NCBI GenBank assembly: GCA_013396755.1
Contig: VWZF01001848.1
Span: 434,001-498,000 of the forward strand
Origin: Sclerurus mexicanus
Taxonomy: Eukaryota > Chordata > Aves > Passeriformes > Furnariidae
Length of the DNA: 64,000 bases
Reading direction: 5' to 3'
How positions within the stretch are numbered: the first letter of the stretch is position 1; each line of letters starts with the position of its first letter. The translations under genes and the position numbers were made by a program. The notes under the pieces were generated by a model that saw only the letters and a list, made by a program, of their open reading frames with translations, searched no databases and had not been told where the DNA came from. Shown one piece after another: positions 43,701-58,700 of this stretch.

Positions 43701-46700
43701 GTATTCTTCTCATAGCAGCCTAAATTCACACCCCAAAACAACCACATGCCAGACCCTGGGAACTCTCCATCCTTACTAGCAGACCCTTTCAAGACAGCAC
43801 AAGCAGTAAGGCAGCCACGCTGTCATACATTCCGTCCAATTCAAGAGAAAGGTAAAGGTATCTCTTTACTAGGAGAGATTAAATGGGAAATTGCTACCAG
43901 GACTTCCAGATGATCATATGATAACATTGAACAGAGCCAGCTAAATGCACAACTGAATCACTCCACCAGCCCATTGCAAAAGATAACTCTCTGAGGCCAC
44001 AGTAGAGAATAAGTCTTTATTCAGAAATAGCAATAGGTCCATGAAAACGACATCAGCATCACCTCAGCACTGCATTTCCTGCCATCAGCTAGGCTTTCTT
44101 CCACCAGCAGACATCCAAAGAAACACAGTCACCCTTTGAGAAGTTAAACCATTTTCCACAAAATATTGTTCATTAATCTTGACACAGCAGAAGACTGATT
44201 CCCAGAACTGGATAAAGGACTTGTAACGGCCCTTGTCATTAACTTTCTCTTAGTCCCATTTAATTCCTGAGTTCATGAGGTATCCTAATGCATGCTATTG
44301 GAAGGTATCCTTTTGGGAACCAGAGTGTGCAGGGTCACATCTGTCCAGTAGTTATCCACACGTGAGCCTGCCATAACTGAATACGCCAGACACCTTGCCC
44401 TTCTTCCACACTGTCAAGCCAAATAATCGGAGGCCAGGAAACGTTGGTGTACCTAGCTGAAGGAACATGCAAGATATCTTCCTCATATGTCCTTAACTTT
44501 AACAATTTCCTCAGTGTTACGAAGAGCTCACTTGGATAACAGGCATGCAAACTCCCACTTGCCTAGCCACAGCAGCTTAGTGATAAACACGCAAAGCAAG
44601 TGCTCTGAGAAAGCTAAACCTGTGACATGAGTGATCCTACGCAGCGGACAAAGACGAAGCAATACCCTCTTCTGCCCACAAAGTCATGAGCTTCCTCTTT
44701 AAGAAACTAAAAGAATATGAATCTCCTTTTAGCAGCCTGGCACAGTTGACTGTCCCACGACAACTCATGGTAGCAGTCCTCTCACATCCTTCTCATATGG
44801 CAACCAGCTAGAAGCAGAGTGGATGACACACAGACTCACAGAGCTTGAGAACCATTTTGGTAATGGTGGACTTCTTGAGGTAAAATTGTCAAGCTTCTCT
44901 TTGGCCCTGGAGAACAACTGTCAGTAAGGGATAGGTTGTACTCTGGGATCAGGAGGAAGGCCTGGGAAACTTACACTCTGACCTCCAGAGCTAGTGAAGT
45001 CAGCTATGAGGCAGCTTATAGAATGTCCTTTTCTTAAGGATATGGAACTTTGGGAGTTAATTTAAGTAATTTCCTTGCTTAAAATACTACCAATTGTGAC
45101 AGCAGCAGATTGAAATGAAACAAAGAATCACCTCTGACTAGCTCACAAGCAGCCATATAACCAAAGTAAAAATTAACAATAAAAATCCAAGCTTTAAAAT
45201 ACTACAATTCCCTCACTGGTTATGGTGCAAAAGATGGTAACACTACTTGCAAAAGCATCTTATGCTTTTAGGGTATGTTTCCCTGAATGGTTTTGATTTT
45301 CCACCTTAAGTATAAAAAAAAAAATCTAACTTCATACTAATATTTTGACTCAGATATATTTCACCAGTCTTCAGAGGAATCTTGTTATAACTTAAAATAC
45401 AGGTAAGTGACTAAAAATTCTTAACACCAGACAGAAAATCATTCAGTAATGATACAAAAATATACCAGCATAAATGTATCATTCAATTTTAAAAATGAGC
45501 AATGCATCAAAAAAGAAAAAAAAAAAGCTTAAGTTCATGTTCAGCAACAAACTGGATTTCATTTAGCAACTTCTTCAAAATCATACAACCAAAACTGAAT
45601 TTATGCCTACTCTGAATGTCAGAAATTAAGTATATAAATGTATTTGAAATTAAGAGAAACTATAACAGCTTAAACTGAGGTCTGTGTTTACTGAGATCTA
45701 TATAAAACAGTTCTGTAAATGGACAGTGAGCAATGCGAATGTCTTCCCTACCCTCCCTAAAATAGAATGACAAAGTTTTCTTAAACAACCTCTTCAAAAA
45801 CTCAAGCGAGGCCCAAAACCCAAAACTGTGTGGCACATCACACAATTTTTAATACCATGCATCTTCATAAGCTGTTTTCTAATGTGAAGCCCAAAGTGCC
45901 AAATACCAGCTTTCATAGCATGAGGCTCATCACTTCCCATAAACTTTCATAAGCAGCTCCTACTTACTAGGAGAAAAACAGATTGTGTTTTAGTTTGTTC
46001 TTTTATGTATCATCCACAGTAAGAAGTTCAAACAAATACAGTCGCTTTCTCAACTTTCACCTCAAAGGAGAACAAGTACGACACTGTAAATAACCTTCTC
46101 AGAAAGAAGAAGGCAGGCAGAATTTGGATCATTGGACAAATACTTGGACATTTTCATTAGTACATAATATTATCAAATACTTATATTTGTAAAATATCTT
46201 AGATATTTTTTAGTCTTTTTTACTCTTAAACCGGAAAATATTATTGAAATGAAAAGTTAGTTGTATTTCCTACAGGAAATCATATGAGCTGTTCTGATTG
46301 TACTTCTCATTCCTGATACTGTTTTCATGTACTATCTTGTACATAAGGAAACCAAAGCAATCTCTCTGGTGCAAAGTTCAGAGCAAAGAAAGGTGTGTTT
46401 AAACAAGGCATAAATCAGCAAGCTTTCAAGAGCTTATCAATGGATGACCAATCATAATTAAGAAACTGCACTTTAATTTACCTAATTAAAGTATGTGAGA
46501 ATGCAAGCTGGGCTTTTGTTTCTTTTGGTGAGGCAGGCTGCACAGTGACACGTGCAGACAATGAGGGGAAGGCAGAATATCAGCAGCTCTGCAAGAGGAG
46601 TGCAGGTGTTTCCTGCTGTGCAATGCACCTGATCCCAAAGATCTCTTCTCACATCACAGCCTGCCTTTTGCAGATAGAGGCCATGCACATGACTGAATCA

Positions 46701-49700
46701 TTGAATGGTATGAGTCAAGACTAAATGAGCTAGAGATGAAGCTTATGCTAGCTTTAGAGCGGTTATCAAAGAACAAGCTGCACCTGAACTGACTAAAAAC
46801 CTGTCAGGACAAAGTTAAGCCATTAAATATCTTTTTAACAAAACTGAACCAATGGAGCTAAATGATATCAGATGAGCCTCTCACAGGATGTGGCCACAGC
46901 CACTATTAGAACTCACAAAAATGAGTTAACTTGTCAAATCGCAGCCCCATAATGATCATATTAAACCGGCACAGATGGAGGCTGCTGCCAGAGGGTTCTG
47001 TCAAATCCCCCTTCCCTGTGGATTTCCTTCACTTCCCTTGTGCCAACACCATCACTAATGCAGTAACTTGCTGAGCTAGGTTAAAGGACTAATCTGCCTG
47101 AAAATAACACTCAAAAAAAAAAATATTGCTTCCATTTGAATTTTACTTTTTTTTAAATCCAGCTCAACCTACTTCAGTCAGCTTGGAAATGCCAATGCCT
47201 GGGCAAGAAAAAACATTAGAAGGGTGTAAGTGAGAGATGGAAAGAAACTCTGCTTATCAGTGGTGTTGGCCACATCTCAGCCTAGTATGGCCATGACCTG
47301 CACCCACTGTCACTGCACACGAAAACTTCTGCTGCTTTGGAACAAGCCTTAAGAGACACTTTGAGAGGAAAAAAAAAGTTTCATGAAATATTGCGTCTTT
47401 TCAACAGAACAAGAATATATGCCTCAAGTCTATCTGACATACAGCCTTCTCAGGAGAAGATAACACAGTCAAGCCACCAGAATGAATTTAGTAGGACATT
47501 AAAGCTTACCCTTGGAGCAGGTTATAATGATAGGAATGACCATTCCCACAATGACAACACCATTAGTAATGTTCCCTTATCTAGTTGCGCCAAAGGCAAG
47601 CAGGCTGTGAGGCTCCAGATGCTGCACTATGGAGCTGTTAGATCTGCCATGCTCTTAGCAACTGCTGAGACAGAACGCATCTTCCAGTGGCCGGTGGTAA
47701 CCATAGCTCTGGTCTCCTGCTGTGACCGCACAGTGAGTCACTGCTCTGTGTGTGACAGCACTGATAGGGCTTTCTCACTGCTCCAGGCCTCTTGCTTTTT
47801 ATCTGGGATCACAGACTCATAACTACAGCTATAACCATGATTATTATATGAATTTCTGGGCTACTACAAGCCTACAAGAACTTTCTGCTTTATTTGTGCA
47901 GCTAAAATCTAACCTTGCACTTTCTTAAAAGAGCGTCAAAGCTCCGTGTTACCTCTGGATACAGCATACTCCTGGACCTTGCTGCTGTATTTTATTAAAG
48001 GCAGAAAATTTCTGATAAATATGATACTCCATCAGTGGCCTGGAGTTCCATCACTGTTCCGATAATTACATATAAATCTGCTAAAAACAATCAACCAATT
48101 AAAAATACTAAAAATTTAGCAACGTACTATACCAAGCACATATTGCTAAACATTGACCAAACAATTCTCACACACTGTCCTAAGTATTTTCTTGCAAAGT
48201 CAAAATATCTGACTTCCTGAAGCCAGCGTAAAAGCTGCCTGGGTGGTTTAGAGACTGCTGAACTGGACGAAGGAGTCGAAGGAGTGCTAAAGTGAAAATC
48301 TGTACTGATGCGAAGTCAAGCAAAGCATGCCAACTGTTCTGCTGCAGTTTGGCACTAAGTATAAGGTATTTATTTATTTGCTGAAGACAACACTATTCTT
48401 ACTTTCTTGCTTTCTCATGTGTGGTATACCTTCAACCATTTTTCTACATATGCTAAAAACATCCACACTTGTGCCTTCTCAAATACTTCACCTCAAACTG
48501 CTTTAATTCCTCCAAGCATAATAGGGGGCCTGCAGAGGAAACACTTTAACACGTTTTTATTATCACCTTTTGGCCTAACAAGCCTTCCAAGGAAAGAAGG
48601 CTATTGTAGAAAAATGACAGAAAAAAAGTATCTGAAATAATCAAGGAAGCATTTCTAGGCTAACAGAATTGAGATGCTGTATCAGGAAGGGCAGGGAACA
48701 GTCACGGAACAAGGAATACTGAGCAGCTTACCCTCGCAGCAAGGTATGCCTCCAGGTAAGTAACTATTTCTGTGCATGCTTTTATTCTGCTGTAATACAA
48801 GAGACCTAGAACAAAACAATAACCGAAGAATAAGCTCATAGCTTCAGCTTTCTTGGGAGTTCAGAAATGCTCACTCCATATGCTGCTCAGAATATCATCA
48901 AAAATACACCTCAGAAAATTATGTCTAAAATTGTACTTCTGAAATAAATCAAGTCTGTCTATTTTTTACACATCCAAATACCAAAATGCAAAGCCCCTGC
49001 TTTTTTTTTTTCCCCATTTATTTGGTTATAAATATTTAAATTCCATGCCGGAACAAGATTATTTTGAGATCACAACTCTAAGGCAGAGGCAGGTTCGTTG
49101 CAAAACCAGCAGCCCTCACAAAACAGCACGTTGCAAGTACTCAAAACTTACAAGCATGGAATTTTTCTTCCCTGGCCAAATAGATTCACTGAGGAGTCTG
49201 GAATGACAGCCAGTGACCCATGCGTAGTAGGAATCTGCAATGCTGCTCACAGCACTAACCTCGTTGTATCACTTACTGTAATTACGGCCTCCATTCATCA
49301 GCAGCATTTCAGAAACAAAAAAACAAAGGTGCACATTTAGTAACTCTAGTGAAAAAAGCACCAACAATAGAGAAATGTGCTGGCACTATAAATGCACCCC
49401 AACATGTATGAGTAACCTTTTAAAACCTTACAGCTTTCAGATGCAGCTTCACTAGTAACAGTTACGAAACAAGAGTAAAATATTGGCTATAATAATAGTT
49501 TGCAACACCTTTAATCAGGTGCCAATATCGGCAGACTGAAAATGCCATTAGTCTTATTCACAAACAAGTTCAACAATTCTGCTCATGAAAGCAAAAGAAC
49601 TTAAAGAAACAATTAAAAACTGTTTGTTTGATGCCACACAAAGCAAATACTGGAGTTCAGATTTGCACAGCTTTTCTGGCCTTTGCTCACCAGTTCAGTT

Positions 49701-52700
49701 CTATTCCAGTTTTGCATAAAGTCTACATGCTTATAAGCACACATCTAGTAAGATATTGCATTGTGCTCTGTGCCATCTAGATTCATACACACTCAAGAAA
49801 AAAATGGAAAGGCCATAATTAAAATATTCAAAAGGCCTTCAAGTTTCACATTCTGTATAGCTAGACAAACATGACATCTCATTCTCCGTTTGTCATTAAA
49901 ATAAAAAAAAGAAAGGCTATATACAGGAAGCCTTGATTCTCCTCTTTTTCTGCTATGTAACACTACTGATTCAGCAGTTATTCTCATTTTGTATCTATTT
50001 AAGGGCCTGACCCAGAGTACAACTTAATAGACTGTTTGCACTGATAATGAAGGACATTAAATCACATCTACACCCATGACATAGAATAATCTAAGTCACC
50101 TAGTGAACTCAGCTTGTTGAAATAATGTTGTTTCATGATACTAAACAGATGTCTACACAGCGAGGACTGCACTGAAATAGCAGATTTAGGGCTCAGAATG
50201 GACACGCAACTCCAAGGGAGTTCTACCAGGACTCTCAGAAAAACAAGATGGCATGACTGCAGTATATACAATTGGCTAAGGTGGTAATTATCAGCAAGGA
50301 ACTGATTTTACCTGTATTGGTGACACTCATTAGACTGACACTGAAGTACTGCATGTAATTCAGGCTGGGGGGTGAAGGAGAAGAAAAGCAGCAGGATAAG
50401 TGTAAAGATAGATGCTGAAAATGCTGAAGAAAAGTGTCACAAAAAGGATTTTCAGACGGAAGAAACAAAGGCTCAAACAGAATTATTTGTTCCACCTACC
50501 AAGACAAAATTGAGCAGCAAGTTGACAATAGGTAACAGGCAATAGGAGAGCTTTTTAATTGATCAGAGAGACAAGCACAAATGGAACTCAGGAGCAAAAT
50601 AAATTCATAGAAGAAATAAGGTGCAAACTGGGGAACAAGGAACCCTATGGAACAGGAATCCAGAATGAAGGAAGCAGGAAATGTTGAGATACCACATCTT
50701 GCTGACAGTAGATCAAGTTACTAGGATTAATATACCAGTAACTAAGCAACACATTAAGGTCTGCCATATACTACATATTTATACATGCATGAAGTACAAA
50801 AGACACAAAATCAATTCTAAATAAAGCAATTTAGTGCCTTGTTGCCTGTCAGCTGTATCTGAAGATGCTGGTAAGCGTCAGACAATAAACACTGTTAAAA
50901 TTAGCAGGCAAACCCAAGTCAGGAAAGATTTTTTTTTTTTTTAATGCATTCACATAAAGACTGTGCTCATGTAAAACCTGTAGCAGATAAAAACACTGTA
51001 TGATTTTGTAAAGGCAGCTGTAGTGGGATAGATCTTTGCTTTGCAGATCTTTCTGCTTTTGTAGAAGCAAAGCAAAGCATGGAAGGTACCGTGTTGAGCC
51101 ATCCATACTGGCATCATGAAAGGTTACAGGGGTTAGGAAAAACAATTGCTGTGATGATGAAGGGGACCTGAAATCTATGCTGTACCAGCAGATTGCAAAT
51201 TAAATTGCAAAATGCTTCACCAACTTAAGGCAGTTGTGAGTAATCAGCTTGTGAGTTTGTTGCTTTACATGCATTTACATGCAACTGAGCATTACATGTA
51301 TCCCTCACAGTACTTCAGTCCTTCATACTGGATTTCACTGGGTTTCAATTCCAAGAGTGAGTCACTGGTAGAAAAAGAGGGGGAAATGAATGAGAATTTT
51401 TCTCTCTGAAATAACAGAGATGGAAAATGCCCTTAGAAAAAAAGGCATTATTTCATGCTTACTACTAGATTTCTTCTTGGCTTAAGATGCAAATCATCAA
51501 GACTTCAGATTAAACTGAGCAAACATTTGAACAATGAATGAGGGAGATTATTCTGGTAAGGAAAGAATAAACTCCACTTGTATGTGTGATTTGTAATGTC
51601 TATTATGCTCAGTGTTTGAAAAAAATCATATATCATGGGCAATTTATAGAAGAAGTGTTTGTCATTTTTCCAGGCTTCAAGGACATCTATCATCTGATTT
51701 CTTACTCAGGGAGATCAAACAGCAAGTTAGTGATTTAGACCACAGGTATCTGTGAAACAGCAAGTATTTTATGCCCTTCACTTGTCACCTACCCCCAAAG
51801 TGAATACAGATGTCTACCACTACTAAGTCTGTAAAGCCCATATTTACAAAGATATATAAAAATAAATATTTTTGTTTACGCAGACTTACATAGTAACCCA
51901 CAAAAAGGGGCACTTCAACAAAACCCAAATGAGACCCCCTGGTTTCAATGCCACACAGATCCAAGCTTCAGCTGGTGTCTCCCAAAGTCAGGTGGATTCA
52001 GTAATGAAGCAGGATGGTGAAGCTCAGGGGCTGCAGGTTGTGCCTAGCAGGGTGTCATTCAAAAGAGGAGACCTGAGGTGTTAGCAATCTTCTTTCTTAC
52101 AGTAGATGAGGGCTACAACACTCTTTCTAGAGCCGGTCTGGGGTTTACCTCCATCTCAGGGAAACTCAACTTACTGTTCTCATTTTGCAAGTGAGTACCA
52201 GCAAAACAAATGCAATATTCAAACAAGGCAAAGATAGTGCATATAACTGCAGAGCCTCTGAGGAGAAGCAGTTGTGTCCTAGGCTCTATGACACACTGGA
52301 GTTTTTCTTAACAAGTCATCATCAATATGAAGATTCACAGGCTCTTTGGAAGCATAACAAAATTAAACAGGCACTGGCTTGCAAAGCCTCAAAACTCAAA
52401 CTGGTCTTCCAATGTAAGTTAATGCAGTGCACTGAAGTGGCAGCAAAACTGCACATAAGGGCTCTGGTGAGCAAGCACAGTGACTCATTGGAAACAGATA
52501 CAGGGCAGCTGTCACATGACAGTCAGGAACACAGGAGACAACACAGAACAGCAGCATCCTAGATAGGACAGAGGCATGGAGAGAAAAGCAAGTCAACCTC
52601 CAGGGGCCAACACATTTAAAATAATTTATCTATTACTCAGTTTGCATTTTAGATTGGCTCTTGAAAATGCTGTGTAGTAGAAGTTTATTTGCCTCATGCA

Positions 52701-55700
52701 CACTGCACGCATTCACTTGTAGTTCTGCTATAACCTATTCGTTATGCATTGAATACACCAGGCTTGGTCTTAGTCTTACATTCACATTAAAAAACCATAT
52801 TTTTATACACATATATTTGCATACACACACACACTTCACTCACTCTTTAGGACAAAAATAGCCCTGTAGAAGACTCTCTGGATGGCATTTGATTGCCTGA
52901 GGGTAAGCCCACACAGCCATATGAGAAGACTGTTGTTATCTGAAAAACATACATGTGGCTGGCAAATACAACACAGGACCTGCGATCCTTTCCACCAGAT
53001 GGAGTAAAACTCCCCAGGAACCTAAATGACATTTGAAAACTACACTTAAGGGTTTGGATTTCAAATGTATGAGGGTAACATGGCTGTCATTGAAACAGGG
53101 TCTTGGACTGAAATCTACCTGATTCACTCTTACTTTCCACAGCCGATAGAACAATGAATGGTTTCATGGGAAGACAGAAAAATTATTTAGAAGTTTGTGC
53201 ATGGATATCATAAAGAAAGAGAGACGACTCCAAAAGGCAAGTAGCATGACAGTCAATAATGCATTAGTGGGTCTAACAAGTTAAAACTAAGAAGTGAGAA
53301 AACTAAGGCAACATGAAAAAGAGAGCTATTAAAATTGAATTTGATACTGGCTATTCTGACTTTTTAATTTCTCTGAGAAAGTTCTTAATATACTTAGGTA
53401 TACCACAGAAATCACACACAATCAATACCTATACCATATGAAGACAATCCTTTAACTGTTACTTTAAAGCAAAATGCAAAATAAACTTCGCTATGGCAAA
53501 GACAAAAGCTCTGATGCCATTTTATGTATCACCACTGTTAAGGAAGGCAATATTCCTAAATTGACAAACTTGGAAGTAGTCACATTGAGACTGGTCTAGA
53601 TTTTAGCCTACTGAACCAATGTTAAGGTGAGCCTTTCCAAAAAGTATTTCACAGGCTCATTGTGCCTTTAAAGCAACCGAAAAACCAGAAGACACAAGTA
53701 GCTCAGCAACCTATTAGATCAGTAAAATTTTTAAATCTTTTGAAGGAGGACTGCTTATATGCCTGAAGGAAAAAAAAATGGATAGGAAGTATAGCTCTTT
53801 CCTAGGATGTCACTTTGTTTAGAGCACAACCAATGTAACACTTTTTCCAGGATGTACCATGGCCATGCTTCCCCAACCCTCCAAAGACAATGCAATTTCT
53901 AACATGCAATGTTTTGAATGCCTATGCAAATAATAATTCAACACAGTTTCTCTACTAATCATTCCAAAAGGGCTGCTTCATTACTGCTGGCACTGTATGA
54001 CATTGGCTTCCTAATATTCTGATTCCCCTTAAAAATGATAGAGTTTTCAAATTAGCAGAGAGATGCTAAGCTAGTTGTTCTAATTTTGTTACTTCCTAAA
54101 AAGGCAAAATAAGCTAAATTTCACATCAGTAATAAAATATAGAATCTGGACTGCAGAACTGGTGCACTTAAACATTCTAAAGAGCATAATGGAAGAACTT
54201 ATTTCCATAAAATCTTTCATAATTATATGGATTTGGTCATTATTATCATGCAGCTCTGCACATCTTGGGAATATTGATGAAGAAGGAAAGTAATTAGAAT
54301 AACAGGGAAGGGGGAAAAGAAATTCCATGGAAATGTTACAATGTTTCAGGAAAGTTTTGTTTGTTTGTTTTTAAAAAGACCAAAAAGTTGCAAGCGGTCA
54401 TTCCCCTCCCTCTCTGCTCTCATGAAAATATTCACCATTTCTCTCACTTCAGAAGTGTAAAGATACTGAGAATGCATGGCAGGAGAGAGAAAAATCAATC
54501 AGGACCATGAAACTGAGATCCCGGTTACTGAAAACAGGCGGCACAGGCCTAAGGTCCAAATTTAGAGTGGCACACCAGAAAGGCAGAGAGGTATCCTTTA
54601 GGATTTTAGTTTAAAGAACAAAGTGGCAAATGTGCATGGCCCAGGTAGAACTCATGGAAACTAACTGTGGGAATCCACTGCTCTACACAGCTTAAACATT
54701 CACATTTCCTTGTGATAATTACAGAAATGAAACCACTTCTCACATGTATTTCCCCTTCTCTTAACACCAAAACGGAAAAAAAATTGTGAAGGATCACTAT
54801 TACTTGCACAGCATTGTCTCAGGTTACCTAGCAGGCTGTCCTCAGAAGCAGCTGCAGAGGAGCAGGAATCTCACCAGATTGCTGCTCCTATTGGTGTGAC
54901 ATTAGCACAGGAGACAAGTTTCTAAGACACAGAGTGGCCCCCAGGACTATGCTCATGCCTCCAAGGCCTCTAGGGACTAAGAGTCTGGTAGCTTAGAACC
55001 ATGTGTCCAGGCAGCTATGTGTCAAAAAGGGGGAACCAATCTTAATAGTCTATAGATAGACAGATCTTTACTCAGAACTTATCTCAAGAAGCAAGGAAAG
55101 TGTTTTTTTTAATCATATTCCTCCTCCACAGGGAGTTTGAAGAGAGTTATGGGAGGTAAAGAACACCACAAACAATAACAGAGAAGTTTGTGGATTTTGT
55201 GATTTCTTTAAAAAATGTAAATATTTTGCATTCAGTAGGAAACAACTAGGTCTCCAGTGCCCTTCCAGATGTAGCTAAAATGACATTAGGATTAACGTGG
55301 GGTTCATAGACAGCATTAGTTATGAAGAAGGAACCACCTCAATGAAAAGAGAAGCATGGCTTTGTGGTTCTAACATCGGGTAGGCAGTATTTTTCTGTTC
55401 AGTCCTTGCTTCTGTTGTGGACTCTTGGTGTGACAGATCACAGTGCATCAAGCTATCTTTTTTCCAGGGTGACCTGCTGTACTTCCTTCTATCTGTTTTT
55501 AACCAGACCATAGTCACCCCCCCCTTTTCCTATGGACATATGGAAACATTGTGCCCGTTTCAATACCTTCCCAGTTTCAGCTCGCTTCTCAGCATTATTA
55601 AAAGTCCCATCTTTATCAATGGGGCCTTTGTTGACAGTTTTAGCGAGGAAGGGCAAGACTCAATGGGCCATGAAAGCAAAACTCCACACAGCAGTCTCTC

Positions 55701-58700
55701 CGGTCATTGCTATGGAAAAGCCAGCAGTGCCTTCTGCCTATATCAAACACCTGCTGTGAGGCACTCACAGGTCCTCAGCCTTCAAGTATGTGAAACTGGC
55801 TTCGTGCCACTACCTGCTTCAACGACAAATGCTTTAAAAAGTTTATCTCGTCCTTAATCTGCACCCTTCTCCCGTTTATCACATTTAAAAAAAAATAAAA
55901 AAAAGGCAAAAGCAAAGTACAAAGCAGTAAGATGATTATAGGAAAACACATGCACTTCATCCCACCGACAGCCTGATCCCAAAGGCTCTGGGGTCCGGAG
56001 CCACAGGGCAGCGCTCACCGCCGCGACCCTGCACGCTCCGAGCCGGAGCAGCCCGGCTTTAGCACCGACACCGCGCTCGGGCGGCCACGGGGCCGCTCCC
56101 GGCTACCAACACCTCCACACCAACACCTCCACACCAACACCTCCACACCAACACCTCCACACCAACACCTCCACAACAGCCGGCGGCGGCTGCTGCTGGC
56201 GCTCGGCTCCCGGGACACCAGCAAAACGCCTGGGGTTTCCGCAACGCGGGGANGGCACCGGGGGAGCCCCGGCCGCCTTGGAGCCCTGCGCGCCTCCAGG
56301 CACCGCGGGGTGGGGGACACCAGCCTTCCCCGGGCAGGGTGGAGCCCATCTGAGGGCATCGAGGACAAGTCCGTCAATTAAAGTCGCTGCCCTTTGAGCC
56401 CCGGGTCAGGTGGGTGGGCTGTGGGTACTGCGTGCCACGGGAGAGCTGCTGCGCTCCGAGGCTGCCGGGTTGTAAATACAGCCCGGCGATAGGAAAAATA
56501 AGGAATGTGTTAGCGGTTTACTTTGTTTTATCCATTTCGCTGAACCCCAACATTATTCTGTGAATGGTTTGACTTTTCGTACACAAAAAATAGGAGTTTT
56601 TTAGATTACAAGCTATCCTTACAAGAATCACGGCAGGTGATATCGTCAAGCAAGAACACAGGTGACAGAGCTGACTCAGAGCTTCTGGGCCTTGAACCAC
56701 TCGCCTTTAGCTCCAAGGTCATGCTCTACCAGCTAGCCACAGCCAGAGCAGGGCGGCCTTGTGTTGGACTTTTTGGTGGGCAGAGCCTCCCCTGCACCTC
56801 AGCACAGACTCTGATGAGATGGGACTCATTGCCTGGTACTCAACTTTTGAATTGGTATGCAAAACCTGTAACACAACATTCAAATGTGTTTGGGTTTTTT
56901 TTTTCTATGGCAACATGTAAATGTACATACACTATTTAGGTTTGTAATTTGTGCCTTCATTCACACAAGAATGTAGTTTGTCTGAATTGGTTTATTCTGT
57001 GACTGGATCAGTATTAGTGTCACTTGCAGTGTCTACTTTTTTCTTTTAAAACAAACAAATCGTGCAACTGCTTTGCTTGCAATTAAACATCTGCAAAGTT
57101 CAGTGCTGGGCTACGTAAGGTGTTCTGGAGCATGCAGGTACAAGTTCTGAACCTTCACTTATTTAAACCTAAATTGGAAAGCTGCATACAAGTCGTGAAC
57201 AGATCACAGAGTTTTCTATGCAGCTGTTGTCCAGAGCCGCCAAGCAGGAGCGGCACAGAAATCTAGTCCTGCACTCACTGTGATGTTGGTTCCAGCAGAG
57301 ATGCAAACAAGCAGAACCTCCTGCCATGTTTGAGCAAGATCAGTTTCCTCTAGAACCCTTGATACTTACAGCTGGTGACTTTACAGGGGTCATATTCAAA
57401 TGAAAGGAATTGTGCCATTGACTTAAGTGGATAATTTCACCCAGTAGGTTTCTTCTGAAAAGGATGGCCTTCTACAGAGTGCCAAACAGGAAGTCCTGGT
57501 TTCTTTAAAAAGGGTAAAGTTGCCATGAAATTTTGAGAAGAGTCCTAACATTACAAGCACAGGAAAATTTGGCATATGTTCAACAAGCCAGAGTTGTCTT
57601 TTCACTTCTTACACACCTGAAGGTCTCATGCCTTAGTTTTAAGTTCATATAAGTAAGTGACAGTAGGGATGGTTTTTTATAAAGCCTGCCTTTTCCATGG
57701 TTTCTGTAAGATGTTTTATCTGCAGGCAGCTAGCCAAGGTGTTTTGGCTAAAATATTTTTTGTATTGCTGTTTTTAATCAAAATTCTCATATGAAATTTA
57801 AAAATCCAGTTTATTAAAAAGTAGGCATTAGTACCAACAGATATGCTATGCATATAAATTAGAAAAAGGAACAGGTCAATTTTTCACTACAAGATTCTTT
57901 AATTTTTTAATATTTACAGTGCATAGAAAAGAGGACGCTCCAGTTCCAAGATGTTCTCTGTCTCCAAAAGGAATGGGTAAAAGAGAAGGCATAGCTTCAG
58001 TTCAGCTTCAGCAATGGCTTAGTAGCATGGCTACAACACTTTAACTAGCAGTAGGCATCAAGAGCACTGACACAAATTGCATGTACCTATACACTCACAA
58101 AAACAAGAACATGAAACCATGGCAAAATTTAGGACTGTGCAAAGACTTCCCTGGACTCCTACTGCAAAGGTACTGCACTCTATGTCTCAGGCTGTCCAAA
58201 AGGCAAAAATTAGCCTAACTTCTCACATACTCACACAAACAAGAATCTTCAGTTTTCACTGCTCATTTCTGAAATACATCAGCATGAGATGATAAAACAT
58301 CCTATTAACATATGTCAGTACTCCTGTGCTGGTGCATTTGGCTCTTTCTTTAAGTGCGCATGTGGTTAATTGTCAAACAGCATATGCAGAATCCAAAATT
58401 ATTTTCTAAAGGACACAACTTTTTTCTTTTAAACTAAACCCGAAAAACTAAAAACAAAATACCACGGTCCTTAGGACATGGCCATGTCTAAAACTTCAGC
58501 TAATCAGTTGCATGCCAAATACCCCACTTACTTATAAAAATTCCTTTAAAAAATAGCTAAAGTGTAACAGAAATAAAAGTAAAACATTTAAAGCATTCCA
58601 TGTTTAATGAGTGCTTTCCAAAGCCCTTTGCCCAAACTAAATATATATTAGGTGTTATAAGAACAAAAATTTGAACTTTTTTCTTTGATAAGCATCTTAA

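Larger units (their letters stand above)
55985..56490. promoter_or_regulatory. CpG island in the apparent intron 1, broken by N at 56253
   Basis: About 500 bases rich in G, C and CpG stand out from an AT-rich intron. The island contains a 14-bp minisatellite and a single N. Part of it (56179-56252) is duplicated at 59410-59483 beside another N. It is likely to be the core of the ARHGAP18 promoter island with pieces displaced, or a second CpG-island promoter. On the minus strand a GTGAGC donor-like site at 56012-56017 follows an open frame. Confidence 0.7.

Noticed and set aside
47337..47822. 161-codon plus-strand open frame in intron 1
   Set aside because: No homology I recognise, no splice or promoter context, and a composition without domain-like pattern. 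A chance frame is likely in 30 kb of intron.
55417..55857. 146-codon plus-strand open frame just before the CpG island
   Set aside because: No known family, and an overlapping second frame is equally open.
56015..56377. 120-codon minus-strand frame as a complete protein
   Set aside because: It crosses an N, is made largely of minisatellite and GC-rich sequence, and has no terminator of its own except through a donor-like site. Kept only as a possible first-exon end.
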